From positions 558,001 to 622,000 of the forward strand of contig NZ_AP018920.1 of assembly GCF_003945385.1 (NCBI RefSeq): DNA of 64,000 bases, in the 5' to 3' direction. Positions 1 through 8,936 of this stretch are shown in pieces. The notes under the pieces are model-generated. The model saw nothing but the letters and a program-made list of their open reading frames with translations, did no database searches and was not told the DNA's origin. This DNA is from Pseudonocardia autotrophica (GTDB lineage: Bacteria > Actinomycetota > Actinomycetes > Mycobacteriales > Pseudonocardiaceae). A program made the translations under genes and the position numbers. The number at the start of each line of letters is the position of its first letter. Position 1 is the first letter of the stretch.

Positions 1-2
1 GG

Positions 3-938
3 GCCGGGATCCCGGTCCGGGTGTGGTGCTGGCCGGGCAACACCACCGACTCGGCGCTGATCCGCCAGGCCCGCGAAGACATGCGGGACTGGACCCTGGC
101 CCGAGTGATGTGGGTCGCCGACCGCGGCTTCTCCTCCGCGGCGAACCGCCGCGAGCTGCGTCGCGGCGGCGGGCACTACATCATCGGCGAGAAGCTCCGC
201 TCGGGCTCGGCGGAGGCCACCGCGGCGCTGTCCCGGCAGGGCCGCTACCAGCATGTTCGGGACAACCTGCAGGTCAAGGAAGTCAAGATCGCTACCGATG
301 AACGGTTCGTGCTCTGCTTCAACCCCGAACAGGCCGAGCGCGATGCCGCGCTACGCGAGGTCATGACCACCAAGCTGGCCGCCCTGATCGCCGAGAGCGA
401 CCAGCTGAGCGTGACCAAGCGGGCCGAGCTGCGCGGGCGGATCTCGACCATGCCAGGGCTGAACCGGTTCCTGCGCGTCACCCCGAAAGGCCTGCTCCGC
501 GTCGACAAGAAGAAGATCACCGCCGAGGCGAACCTGGACGGGAAGTACCTGCTGCGCTGCTCGGACCCGCACCTGTCCGCGGAGGACATCGCGCTGGGCT
601 ACAAGCAGCTCCTGCAGGTCGAACGCGGCTGGCGGGACATGAAGACCACCTTGGAACTGCGGCTGGTCTATCACCGCCTCGAAGACCGGATCCGCGCCCA
701 TGTCATCCTCTGCTGGCTCGCGCTGCTGCTGGTTCGGATCGTCGAGACCACCACCGGGCGCACCTGGAACCAGGTCCGCGACGACCTGCAAGAACTCCAC
801 GTCGGCACCTTCGAAGGCCCCGCCGGCACCTTCCGGCAACGCACCGAGCTCTCCGCCGCCCAACGCGACATCCTCACCAAGCTGGGCATCGACACACCGA
901 AGAAGATCATCGAACTCGGGCCGGCCACGACGCCCTGA
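3..938 (+). CDS. IS1634-type DDE transposase, 3' part (window-truncated)
   Basis: The frame is already open at the window edge, so the N-terminal part of this transposase lies outside. The visible ~310 residues carry the DDE core of the IS1634/IS4 superfamily: an Asp in VADRGF (about residue 38) and a C-terminal block YKQLLQVERGWRDMK that fits the Y-R-E-K signature around the catalytic Glu. It would catalyse cut-and-paste transposition. It ends about 80-100 bp before homology to nuoH begins, so this insertion is the likely cause of the loss of the 5' half of nuoH and of any upstream nuo genes. I could not fix the right terminal repeat; the junction lies between 939 and 1036. Confidence 0.85.
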   Translation, partial: AGIPVRVWCWPGNTTDSALIRQAREDMRDWTLARVMWVADRGFSSAANRRELRRGGGHYIIGEKLRSGSAEATAALSRQGRYQHVRDNLQVKEVKIATDERFVLCFNPEQAERDAALREVMTTKLAALIAESDQLSVTKRAELRGRISTMPGLNRFLRVTPKGLLRVDKKKITAEANLDGKYLLRCSDPHLSAEDIALGYKQLLQVERGWRDMKTTLELRLVYHRLEDRIRAHVILCWLALLLVRIVETTTGRTWNQVRDDLQELHVGTFEGPAGTFRQRTELSAAQRDILTKLGIDTPKKIIELGPATTP

Positions 939-1018
939 CCAGCACGAACACCACCGCCTGGACACACGCCTGTCCAGGCAGCTTCTCGCGTTCCCCCAGG
1001 TCACACCCTAAATTCCGT

Positions 1019-1524
1019 GTCCAGCCCCAACATCAGCTGCGGAACCCGGGCCTGGCCGCGGGGAGCCTGCGGATCACCGACATCGTCGACGCCCAGGCGG
1101 GCCTGTGGTTCGTCGTGCTGATGCCGGCGGCATTCGTGGTCTACCTGCTCAGCGCGGCCGCGATGGCGTTCTGGGGGCCGTTCGACGCCCCGGTGGCCCG
1201 CGACACCGCCGGGGGCGCGGCGGCGGAGCTGTCCGGCGTGGACCGGCTGCTGTTCGCGGCCGGCCGCCGGCTGTTGCTCGTGGCCGCCGCGGCAATGGCA
1301 GTCCCGTTGTTCCTCGGTGGCGGCCACGGGCCGTGGCTGCCCGCCTGGGCCTGGGTGGGACTCAAGACCACAGCGGTGCTGGCGTGTTGGTCTGGCTGCG
1401 CCACCGGCTTCCGACGATCCGGATGGACCGCTGGGCGGAGATCTCCTGGGTCGTGCTGGTGCCGCTGACGATCGTGCAGGCGCTCGTGGTCGCAATCGTC
1501 GTGCTGGCCCGGGGAGGGATGTGA
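1019..1524 (+). pseudogene. nuoH: nuoH remnant: NADH-quinone oxidoreductase subunit H, 5'-truncated and frameshifted
   Basis: Complex I subunit H links the quinone site to the membrane arm. Homology starts near 1037 (LRNPGLAAGS...DIVDAQ) and continues through the hydrophobic block LMPAAFVVYLLSAAAMAFWGP to about 1385; there the frame changes by one base and resumes as VLVWLRHRLPTIRMDRW, the usual C-terminal block, ending in TGA at 1522-1524. Roughly the N-terminal half is missing, replaced by IS sequence. The stop touches the ATG of nuoJ, so the original gene order was H-J, without nuoI. Both truncation and frameshift make a functional product unlikely. Confidence 0.85.
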
Positions 1525-2085
1525 ATGGTTCTCGCCGTGTTCTGCGTGCTGAGCCTGTTGGCGCTCTCCTCCGGCGTGCTGGTGTTCGGCGTCGACTCGA
1601 TGGCGCGCGCGACGTTCTGCCTGCTGGTGTCGTTCCTCGCGGTCGCCGCGATGGTGTTGATGACCGGGCTGGCCTACCTCGGCATCGTCATCATCCTGAT
1701 GATGATCATCGAGATGGTGATCATGGCGGTGTTCATGGTCATGTTCATGATGAACCCGGCCGGGCTGATGCCGATGTCGATGTTCCACAACACCCGCGGC
1801 GCCGCCGTCATCTCGGGCCTGGTGTTCACCGGGCTGGCCGCGGGGATCCTCGTCGTGGACTGGCCGCAACGCCGCGGTACGCCTGCGCCGGACCCGACCG
1901 TCGCGCTGGGCGAGGCCTTGATGGGCGGTCACATGCTGACGATGATGGTGCTCGGCGTGACGCTGTTCGCCACGATCGTGGCCACCGTGGTCCTGTCCAC
2001 CGGGCGCGGTCGCTACGACCGGCTCGGCGACGATCTGGACGGCGAGCGGGCCGACGACCCGGCGGGCGGGGGTGTCGGTCGATGA
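1525..2085 (+). CDS. nuoJ: NADH-quinone oxidoreductase subunit J
   Basis: A 186-residue integral membrane protein of the complex I proton-translocating arm. It has five hydrophobic segments; the second and third region (LAYLGIVIILMMIIEMVIMAVFMVMF, described by its ends: about residues 50-75) matches the conserved helix 3 that contains the pi-bulge in this family. The ATG directly follows the nuoH stop, and its own stop overlaps the nuoK start by ATGA, so translation was coupled. It is one of only two subunits in this operon without a visible frame problem. The Met-rich run around 1690-1790 is unusual but lies within the homologous region. Confidence 0.9.
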   Translation: MVLAVFCVLSLLALSSGVLVFGVDSMARATFCLLVSFLAVAAMVLMTGLAYLGIVIILMMIIEMVIMAVFMVMFMMNPAGLMPMSMFHNTRGAAVISGLVFTGLAAGILVVDWPQRRGTPAPDPTVALGEALMGGHMLTMMVLGVTLFATIVATVVLSTGRGRYDRLGDDLDGERADDPAGGGVGR

Positions 2086-2383
2086 TCCTCGAGGCGTTCC
2101 TGCTCGTGGCCGCCGCGCTGTTGTGTATCGGGCTGTTCGGCGCGCTGACCCAGCAGTCGATCTGATGCTGATGATGGGCCTGGAGCTGATGATCAACGGG
2201 ATCATCCTGGCCGCCGCCGCGTTCTGGTACTTCCTCGCCCCGGCCGCCGACGGTCAGGTGATCGTGGTGGCAGTGGTGACCGCGATGGCGATCGAGATGG
2301 CGATGGGGTTCGCCGTGGTCACCGCGATCTACCGGGCCAAGCGCGTCGACATGACCGACTCTGCCACCGAGCTGGAGGGCTGA
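2082..2383 (+). pseudogene. nuoK: nuoK, complex I subunit K, frameshifted
   Basis: The ATG at 2082 overlaps the nuoJ stop and begins MILEAFLLVAAALLCIGLFGALTQQS, the typical first helix of NuoK, but a TGA follows at 2163-2165. The second helix and the rest (LMLMMGLELMINGIILAAAAFW, conserved Glu in GLELM) continue in another frame to the stop at 2381-2383. A single-base indel near 2155-2166 accounts for it. Total length (~100 residues) is normal for NuoK if the frame is restored. Sequencing error and true mutation cannot be separated here. Confidence 0.85.
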
Positions 2384-2386
2384 GCG

Positions 2387-4224
2387 GTGCCCAGCACCGT
2401 GCCCGGTGCCGTGCTGCTCGCCCTGCTCATCGGCCTGCCGACCGTGGCCGGGGCGGCGCTACTCGTGGCGCGCCCGGCCCGCGGTGCCACCGCGACCGGC
2501 GTCGCGTCGGCCGCGCTCACCCTCGCGGTCGCTGTGGCCGCCGCGCTCACCCGGCCGGCGTCGGAGGTGGCGTTGCTTGCCAGTGTGCGGGCCGGGTTCG
2601 CGGTGGACGGGTTGTCGGCGGTGCTGGTCGTGCTGGTCGCCGCGGTGCTGGTCGCCGCGCTCGTCGTCGCTGCGGCCGAGCCGGAGCTGCGGACCGGCCG
2701 GTTCCACGGGCTGATGCTGATCTTCGCCGGGGCGATGCTGGCCACCGTCACCGCCACGACACTGCCCGTGCTGCTCATGGCCTGGGAAGTCATGGGCGCG
2801 ATGAGCTGGGCGCTGATCGGCTACCGCATCGACGACCGGGCGGGCACCAGCGCCGGGACGGTCGCGTTCCTGACCACGCGCGCCGCGGACCTGGGGCTGT
2901 ATGTCGCCGCGGGCGCGATGCTGGCCGGTGGGGCGAGCACGATGGCACTCGCCGACCTTCCGGGCCTGAACGGCGGCTGGCTGCACATCGCGGTCGCGGG
3001 TGTCGTGCTGGCGGCGCTCGGGAAGTCCGCGCAGCTGCCGTTCAGTTTCTGGCTGTCCGGGGCGATGCACGGACCAAGCCCGACCTCGGCGTTGCTGCAC
3101 TCGGCCACCATGGTCGCCGCCGGTGGCTACCTGCTGCTGCGCACCGCCCCGGCGCTGGAGGTGACCGGCTGGGCGGCGCCACTCGTGGCGTGGGTGGGTG
3201 TGGCCACAGCGCTGGTGCTGGGCCTGGTCGCCGCGGTGCAGGACGACCTCAAACAGTTGCTCGCCGCGTCCACCTGCTCGCAGATCGGGTTCATCGTGCT
3301 GGCCGCCGGGACCGCCGCGACCCAAGCCGGGGCGCTGCAGACTGTGGCACACGCCGCCGTGAAGAGCCTGCTGTTCCTGGTCGCCGGGCTGTGGCTGGCC
3401 ACCCTGGGCAGCCGCAGCCTCACCGGTGGACTGCGGGGCGCCGCGCGCCGGCACCCGGTGGTCGGCGCCGCGTTCACCGTCGGGGCGCTCGCGCTGGCCG
3501 GGCTGGCGCCGTTCGGGTTGTGGGTCGGCAAGGACGCCGTGCTGGCCGCGACCCCGGCGGTCTCGCCGGTGTTGTACGTGGCCGGGCTGGTCGCCGGGTG
3601 GACCGCGGCGTTCTACACCGGACGTGCGCTGTGGTTGGTCTGGCGCCCCACCGCCGGGCCGGTCACCGACACCGGACCGACCCGCCTGCCCCGCCCGGCC
3701 GTGGCGACGACCGTCGTGCTCGCCGTCGCCGTCGCTGCCGCGGCCGCCGGGCTGCTGGCGCTGGGGCCGGCGCCGTTGCGCCCGCAGCCGGCCCCGCAGG
3801 CCTGGGAGCTCGCGGCCTCCGCCGTACTCGCCGGCATCGGTGTCCTGGTGGCCCGACGCTATGCCGAGCGGGTCCTCGCCCCGGGGTGGTGGTGCGCTGG
3901 CTCGACCTGGAGGAGCTCGCCCAGCGCGGTCTCGCCCGGCCGGTGCTGGTCCTGGCCGGGGTGCTGGCCCGGGTCGACGACCGCGGGCTCGCCCGCGTCC
4001 CGTCCGGTCTGGCCCGCGCGACCGCCCGGCTGGCCACGCTGGTCACCGCGCACGGCGAGCGCGGCGTCGACCGTGCCGTGGCCGGGATCGCCGACGGCGC
4101 CCGCGCGCTCGGCCGGGCCGCCCGGCGCCCGCAGACCGGGCAGCTGCACCAGTACTACGCGCAGGCATCGGTGGGGTTCGCCCTGCTCGCCGCGCTGGCC
4201 GTCCTCGTCCTCGTTGTGAGGTGA
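2387..4224 (+). pseudogene. nuoL: nuoL, complex I subunit L (antiporter-like), frameshifted near its C-terminus
   Basis: Starts at GTG 2387, three bases after the nuoK stop. About 500 residues read normally and contain the antiporter core: Glu in MAWEVMGAMSW and Lys in AALGKSAQLPFSFWLSGAMHGPSPTSALLHSATM, both key charged residues of the NuoL/Mrp family. Near 3885 (a G-rich run) the frame slips; the native C-terminus, ending QTGQLHQYYAQASVG...LVVR, continues in the neighbouring frame to the stop at 4222-4224. Without repair the protein loses the last ~115 residues, which include the end of the lateral helix and the final membrane segment. Confidence 0.88.
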
Positions 4225-4228
4225 CCCG

Positions 4229-5734
4229 TTGCTGTCGTTGATCGTGTTCTGGCCCGCCCTGGTCGCGGTCGCGCTGTCGGTGGTGCCGGCCCGGGCCGGG
4301 ACCCGGGTGTTCGCCGGTGCGTGGGTCGCGACCGGGCTGGTGCAGCTCGTGCTGATCGCCGTGGTCTGGGCCGGCCTGCCCGCCGCCGGCTACGGCTCGG
4401 TGGAGCGACTCGCGTGGATCCCCAGCGCCGGGGTCTCGTATCACCTCGGCGTCGACGGCCTGTCGCTGCCGCTGCTGGCGCTGGCCGCGGTGCTGTTCAC
4501 CGCGACCGCGGTCTACACGCTGCGCGGCATCGCCCGGCCGAAGGGCTTCGTGCTGCTGTTCCTGGCGTTGCAGGCGGTCAGCGCGGGCCTGTTCGTCGCG
4601 CTCGACCTGATCCTGTTCTTCCTGTTCTTCGACCTGTCGATCGTGTTCATGTACTTCGTGATCGCCGGGTGGGGCACCGGCGCCCCGGCGCGGCGGGCGG
4701 CGCTGACGTTCTTCCTCTACACCTTCCTGGGCTCGCTGGCGCTGCTGCTCGGGTTCATCCTGCTCGTCCTGGCCGGGCCGCGGGTCAGCTTCGACATCCC
4801 GGCGCTGGCCGAGCAGAACCCCCTGGCGGGTGGCGGCGTGTACGCCGGGCTGACCGTGCTGGTGATCGGGGTCGGGCTGGCGGTCAAGACCCCGCTGTTC
4901 CCGTTCCACACCTGGCTGCCACCCGCGCACACCGAGGCCCCTGCGGCCGGGTCGGCGATCCTGGCCGGGATCCTGCTGAAGATGGGCACCTACGGCTTCG
5001 TCCGGATCGCGATGCCCCTGCTGCCCGCGAGCTGGCGCCAGTTCGCCCTGGTGGCCGTGGTCCTCGGGGTGGTCTCGGTGCTCTGGGGTGCGCTGGTCGC
5101 GCTCGCCCAGACCGACCTTAAACGCATGATCGCCTACACCTCGGTCAACCACATGGGCTACGTCCTGCTCGGGCTCGGCGCGGCCGGGCTGGTCGCCGGC
5201 AGCAGCGAGCAGGCCCGCGCCCTGGCCACCGCGGGCGCGACCTACCAGATGGTCAGCCACGGGTTGATCACCGCGGCGCTGTTCCTGCTGGCCGGATCCC
5301 TGCACGACCGCGGCCGCACCTACGACATGGCCGCCTACGGCGGGCTCGCGACCCGCACGCCGCGCTTCGCCGGCCTGTTCGCCGTCGCCGCGTTCGCCTC
5401 GCTCGGCCTGCCCGGGTTCTCCGGGTTCATCGCCGAGTTCCAGATCTTCGCCGGAGCACTGGGCGCGGCCCCGGTCGCGACGGTCATCGCGGTGACCGGC
5501 GTCCTGATCACCGCGGCGCTGTTCCTTCTCTCCATGGCGCGGATGCTGCCCGGCGCGACCCGCACGCCGGATGCGCCCGGCACACCGCGCCCGTTCCCCG
5601 ACCTCGGTGTGCGGGAGCTGCTCGCGATCGTGCCCCTGCTGGTGCTCGCCACCGTCCTCGGCCTGCTGCCCCGGGTGTTGCTCGACGTGATCGAGCCGGC
5701 CGCTCGTACCGTCAACGACCTGGTCGCCCGGTGA
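4229..5734 (+). CDS. nuoM: NADH-quinone oxidoreductase subunit M
   Basis: A 501-residue antiporter-like membrane subunit, complete in one frame. Start is TTG 4229, four bases after the nuoL stop; GTG 4244 is an alternative. The essential Lys region is clear (VKTPLFPFHTWLPPAHTEAP, Lys near residue 221), followed by ILLKMGTYGFVRI. At the position where Escherichia coli NuoM has the essential Glu in FFFFWEMM, this protein reads FFLFFDLSIVFMYF, i.e. Asp; I recall this variant from second, partial nuo operons of actinobacteria, so it may be a subfamily trait. It pumps protons in the membrane arm of complex I. Confidence 0.93.
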   Translation: MLSLIVFWPALVAVALSVVPARAGTRVFAGAWVATGLVQLVLIAVVWAGLPAAGYGSVERLAWIPSAGVSYHLGVDGLSLPLLALAAVLFTATAVYTLRGIARPKGFVLLFLALQAVSAGLFVALDLILFFLFFDLSIVFMYFVIAGWGTGAPARRAALTFFLYTFLGSLALLLGFILLVLAGPRVSFDIPALAEQNPLAGGGVYAGLTVLVIGVGLAVKTPLFPFHTWLPPAHTEAPAAGSAILAGILLKMGTYGFVRIAMPLLPASWRQFALVAVVLGVVSVLWGALVALAQTDLKRMIAYTSVNHMGYVLLGLGAAGLVAGSSEQARALATAGATYQMVSHGLITAALFLLAGSLHDRGRTYDMAAYGGLATRTPRFAGLFAVAAFASLGLPGFSGFIAEFQIFAGALGAAPVATVIAVTGVLITAALFLLSMARMLPGATRTPDAPGTPRPFPDLGVRELLAIVPLLVLATVLGLLPRVLLDVIEPAARTVNDLVAR

Positions 5735-5810
5735 GCACATGGACATGATGGTCCGGGCCGGCGTCAGGCGGGCGGGCCGGCGTCGCCCGCCCGTACGGCC
5801 CGCACGCACC

Positions 5811-7282
5811 GTGACGCCGGCGCCGCGGGTGACCCGACCGCCCTGCTCCCCGAGATCGCGCTGCTGCTCGGCGCGGTCGCCGGGCTGCTGCTCGGCGCCT
5901 GGACCCCACGCCGACGCCAGTGGACCATCCGGCTACTGGCCGCACTCGCCGCCGCTATCGGATTGGCGGCCACCGCCCTCGCCGCGACCCGGCCGCCCGA
6001 GATGGTGTTCGGGACCTACGTCCTCGACACCGCCACGCACACGACCCGGGCGATCGTGCTCGTCACGACACTGGCCCTGATCGCGCTGTGCGGCGACACC
6101 GTCGCCGGGCACCGCCGCGAGACCGAGTTCGTGGTGCTCGTCCAGCTCGGCGCGCTGGGCTCGATGCTGCTCGGCGGGGCAGCCGACCTGATCCTGCTCT
6201 TCGCGGCGTTCCTGCTCGCCAGCGTCCCGCTGTATGCCCTGGCCGGCTGGGCGAAGCAGGGCACCGCGACCGAGGCGGCGCTGAAGTACTACCTCGCCGG
6301 CGCGCTCGCCGGAGTCACCACCCTGGCCGGAGTGACCCTGCTGTTCGGCGTGGCCGGGGCAACCGGCTACGCGGGCGTCGCCGAGGGAATCACCCGGGGA
6401 CCGGGCGGCGCCGCGGCGGTCGGGCTCGTCGCCGTGCTCGCCGGTCTGGCGTTCAAGGCCGGCGCGGTCCCGGCCCATTTCTGGGTGCCCGACGTCGCCG
6501 ACGGCACCCCACCCGCGGTCGCCGCCGTGATCACCACGCTGCCGAAGATCGGCGCCCTGGTCGCCACCTACCGGCTCCTCGACTCCGCCATCCCCGCCGA
6601 CGTCGTGGACTGGCCGCTGCTGGTCGCGATCCTCGCCGCAGCGAGCATGACCCTGGCCAACCTCGCCGCCTTCGCCCAGACCTCGATACTGCGCCTACTC
6701 GGCTACTCGACCGTGTCCCAGGTCGGCTACCTGCTCATGGCCGTCGCCGTCGCCGGCCGCGCACCGCTGGCCCAGCCGGCGCTGCTGTTCTACCTAGCCG
6801 CCTATGCCTTCACCAACGTGGCCGCCTTCGCCGTGGTCGCCGCCACCGCCCAGCGCAGCATCGACGGGCACCGCGGGCTGGCGCGCCGCGACCCGTTGCT
6901 CGCGATCGCCTTCGTCGTCGCGCTGCTCGGGCTGGTCGGCACCCCGCCGACCGCGGTGCTGTTCGGCAAGCTCGTCGTGTTCACCGCGGCCGTCGACGGT
7001 GGCCTGGTCTGGCTGGTCGTGCTCGCCGTGCTCAACACCGTCGCCTCGCTGTTCTACTACCTGCGCGTCATCGCCGCGGCCTTCACCGCCCCCGACACAG
7101 ACACCGACACCGACACCGACACAGACGGCGCCACCGGCTCCGTCGTCCACGTCGTCCACGAGCGATCGGGGACCCGGTCACGCCCGTGGGCGCGGTGGAC
7201 GGCACTCGGCACCGCTGCGGTGTCGTTGCTGCTCGGCGTGTGCGCCGGTGTGGTCCTGGCCGTGGTCGGGACACCGCCCTGA
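5811..7282 (+). CDS. nuoN: NADH-quinone oxidoreductase subunit N, 5' end uncertain
   Basis: Homology to NuoN is continuous from about 5831 (DPTALLPEIALLLGAVAG) to the stop at 7280-7282, including the functional Lys block GLAFKAGAVPAHFWVPDVADGTPPAV and a typical ~480-residue length. The frame has no ATG, GTG or TTG between the upstream stop (5732) and TTG 5963, which is already inside the conserved first helices. ATG 5739 and GTG 5811 exist only in another frame, so a frameshift at 5812-5830, as in nuoH/K/L, is the simplest explanation. The C-terminal half contains an Asp-Thr hexanucleotide repeat (7094-7126). Confidence 0.8.
7094..7126 (+). repeat. Hexanucleotide tandem repeat within nuoN
   Basis: Five units of GACACM plus a final GAC encode an alternating Asp-Thr tract (TDTDTDTDTD) in the loop before the last nuoN segment. 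Being a 6-base unit, copy-number change would keep the frame. Confidence 0.85.
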
Positions 7283-7335
7283 GCGGCACGCACGGCCCGC
7301 ACGAGCCACGCAGCGACGCCGGTACCGTGGTCGAC

Positions 7336-7782
7336 ATGAGCGACAGGCGATACGGACTGCAGCTGGTGCTGCTGGTCCTGCCTGTCCTGCTCGGTCTCGT
7401 CGGGATGCACGCGCTTGTCGTCCCGGCGGCCGCCCCCGCCCCGGACACCGGGCATCAGGTTGCGGTCGCAGCGTCCGTGGCCGGACCCACCGACCATCGA
7501 GCCGACGCAGCCTCCGCGCCGCCGTCTGCTCCGGTGGCGGCCGCGGCCGACCACGACCCGATGCCGGCCGACCACGGCGAGCACGACGCCCACCTGCTGC
7601 ACCTGTGCCTGGCGGTGCTGGCCGCCGCCGGGCTCGCCCTGCTCGCGGCGTGGCTGTTCCTCGGACGCCTGACGCTCCCGGTCTCGGTCACCCCGGCCCG
7701 GCAGCTGGCCCACGGCATGCCGGCCCAGCGGCCACCGCCCGTCCCCCGAAGACTCGCCCAGCTCTGCGTGATGCGGACCTGA
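7336..7782 (+). CDS. DUF6153-like small membrane/exported protein
   Basis: A 148-residue protein with an N-terminal hydrophobic segment (LVLLVLPVLLGLVGMHALVV, about residues 11-30), a low-complexity Ala/Pro/His/Asp middle (HDPMPADHGEHDAH) and a second membrane helix (about 85-110), followed by a Pro/Arg-rich tail ending RRLAQLCVMRT. I recognise this layout from proteins annotated DUF6153, often placed next to DUF305 genes; no activity is established. The His/Asp/Met-containing middle could bind metal. It lies 53 bp after nuoN and 72 bp before the DUF305 gene. Start ATG 7336 is the first in frame next to the hydrophobic segment. Confidence 0.65.
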   Translation: MSDRRYGLQLVLLVLPVLLGLVGMHALVVPAAAPAPDTGHQVAVAASVAGPTDHRADAASAPPSAPVAAAADHDPMPADHGEHDAHLLHLCLAVLAAAGLALLAAWLFLGRLTLPVSVTPARQLAHGMPAQRPPPVPRRLAQLCVMRT

Positions 7783-7854
7783 TCGGCCCCCGGCGCGACA
7801 GAGCGCCGGACCCGGCCCGATCACCCGTTCCGACACGGAGAGCCAGAACCACAC

Positions 7855-8538
7855 ATGAAGATCACCAACGTGGCCGCCGCGGCCACGACACTGACTGCTG
7901 CCCTCGTCCTGACCGCCTGCGGCAGCGGGGACCCCACCGGCGCCGCCGCGCCCGCGAACCCGGCACCCGCCCCAACCAGCGCCGCCGCCCCCAGCGCGGC
8001 GATCTCGGCCGAGCACAACCAGGCCGACATCGCCTTCGCCCAGGGCATGATCCCGCACCACCAGCAGGCCGTGGAGATGTCGAAGCTGGCCACCGACCGC
8101 GCCGGCAGTGACGACGTCCGCCGCCTCGCCACCGAGATCGAGCAGGCCCAAGGCCCGGAGATCGCCAAGATGCAGGCCTTCCTCACCGCCTGGGGCGCAC
8201 CCGCACCCGGCGCCATGCCCGGGATGGACCACGAGTCGATGGGCCACGGCCCCGACCAGAACGGTATGGGCCAAGGCGGTATGGAACAGGGCGGCATGGA
8301 TCACGGCGGCATGGCCGGGATGATGACCCCCGAGCAGATGGGCCAGCTCAAGCAGGCCAACGGCGCCGACTTCGACCGCATGTTCCTCGAGATGATGATC
8401 GCCCACCACGAAGGTGCGGTGCAGATGGCCCAGACCGAACTCGCCAACGGGACCAACCCCGAGGCGACGGCACTGGCCCAGCAGATCGTCGACGCCCAGG
8501 AAACCGAGATCACCGAGATGCGCGAGCTCCTCGGCTGA
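7855..8538 (+). CDS. DUF305 (CopM-like) lipoprotein
   Basis: A 227-residue secreted lipoprotein. The signal sequence ends in a lipobox LTAC (Cys about residue 22). Two DUF305 helical repeats each carry a His pair: GMIPHHQQAVEMSKLA (about 65-80) and MMIAHHEGAVQMAQTE (about 182-197). Between them lies a Met/Gly/His-rich linker (GMDHESMGHG...GGMEQGGMDHGGM). DUF305 proteins are ferritin-like bundles that bind copper or other metals outside the membrane and are common in actinobacterial copper loci. The double palindrome just downstream (8586-8640) fits a copper-responsive context. Confidence 0.9.
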   Translation: MKITNVAAAATTLTAALVLTACGSGDPTGAAAPANPAPAPTSAAAPSAAISAEHNQADIAFAQGMIPHHQQAVEMSKLATDRAGSDDVRRLATEIEQAQGPEIAKMQAFLTAWGAPAPGAMPGMDHESMGHGPDQNGMGQGGMEQGGMDHGGMAGMMTPEQMGQLKQANGADFDRMFLEMMIAHHEGAVQMAQTELANGTNPEATALAQQIVDAQETEITEMRELLG

Positions 8539-8585
8539 CAGCCCCGGTCAGGGGAGCCGGCGCCGAAAGGTCGCTCACCCCTGGC

Positions 8586-8640
8586 CGATACGGGTGGGGG
8601 GTATGTACGGTAAGCCGTGACATACCCCCCGCCCGTATCG
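8586..8640. promoter_or_regulatory. Large inverted repeat; two ATAC-N9-GTAT sites (candidate CsoR-type operators)
   Basis: The arms 8586-8606 and 8620-8640 match as an inverted repeat at 20 of 21 positions, with a nested ACGG-TAAG-CCGT in the loop. Each arm is also a pseudo-palindrome by itself, ATAC-G/C-run-GTAT (8588-8604 and 8622-8638), the shape of CsoR-family copper operators. It could equally terminate the DUF305 transcript as an RNA hairpin; no T-run follows. Confidence 0.55.
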
Positions 8641-8936
8641 ACGATGGAGGCTGTCCGATGGCGAAGAGCGCGAATCGGCCCGCTGTTCGAGGTCCGCTGC
8701 CTGCCGTGATCGCGGCTGCCACGTCCGAGCCCGGTCGTGCGGTTCTGCGCTGCCTGCTCGGGTGCGCGGTGCGAGCGCTGTCTGCCCGCACGCCCGCTGC
8801 GGACCGCCGCGCGGCATGTGGCGACGGTCGATGACCGCGCAGCCAGGACGGTCTCCACATCCTGTTCACGGCTCGGCCCGCCGAGCTCACCGCGCTGCCG
8901 GAGCACGACCCGGCTGAAGAGGAACGACCGCTGCTG
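8641..8936. other. Gene-poor stretch downstream of the double palindrome
   Basis: A short open frame starts at ATG 8658 and stops at 8832-8834 (58 residues, no recognisable domain). After that stop the same frame stays open into the next gene. I see nothing else I can support; it may be the decayed remains of a small gene controlled by the palindromes. Confidence 0.4.

Noticed and set aside
4043..5809. Long minus-strand open frame opposite nuoM (588 codons)
   Set aside because: Low-complexity Arg/Gly/Gln/His composition and full overlap with conserved nuoM codons; a GC-bias shadow.
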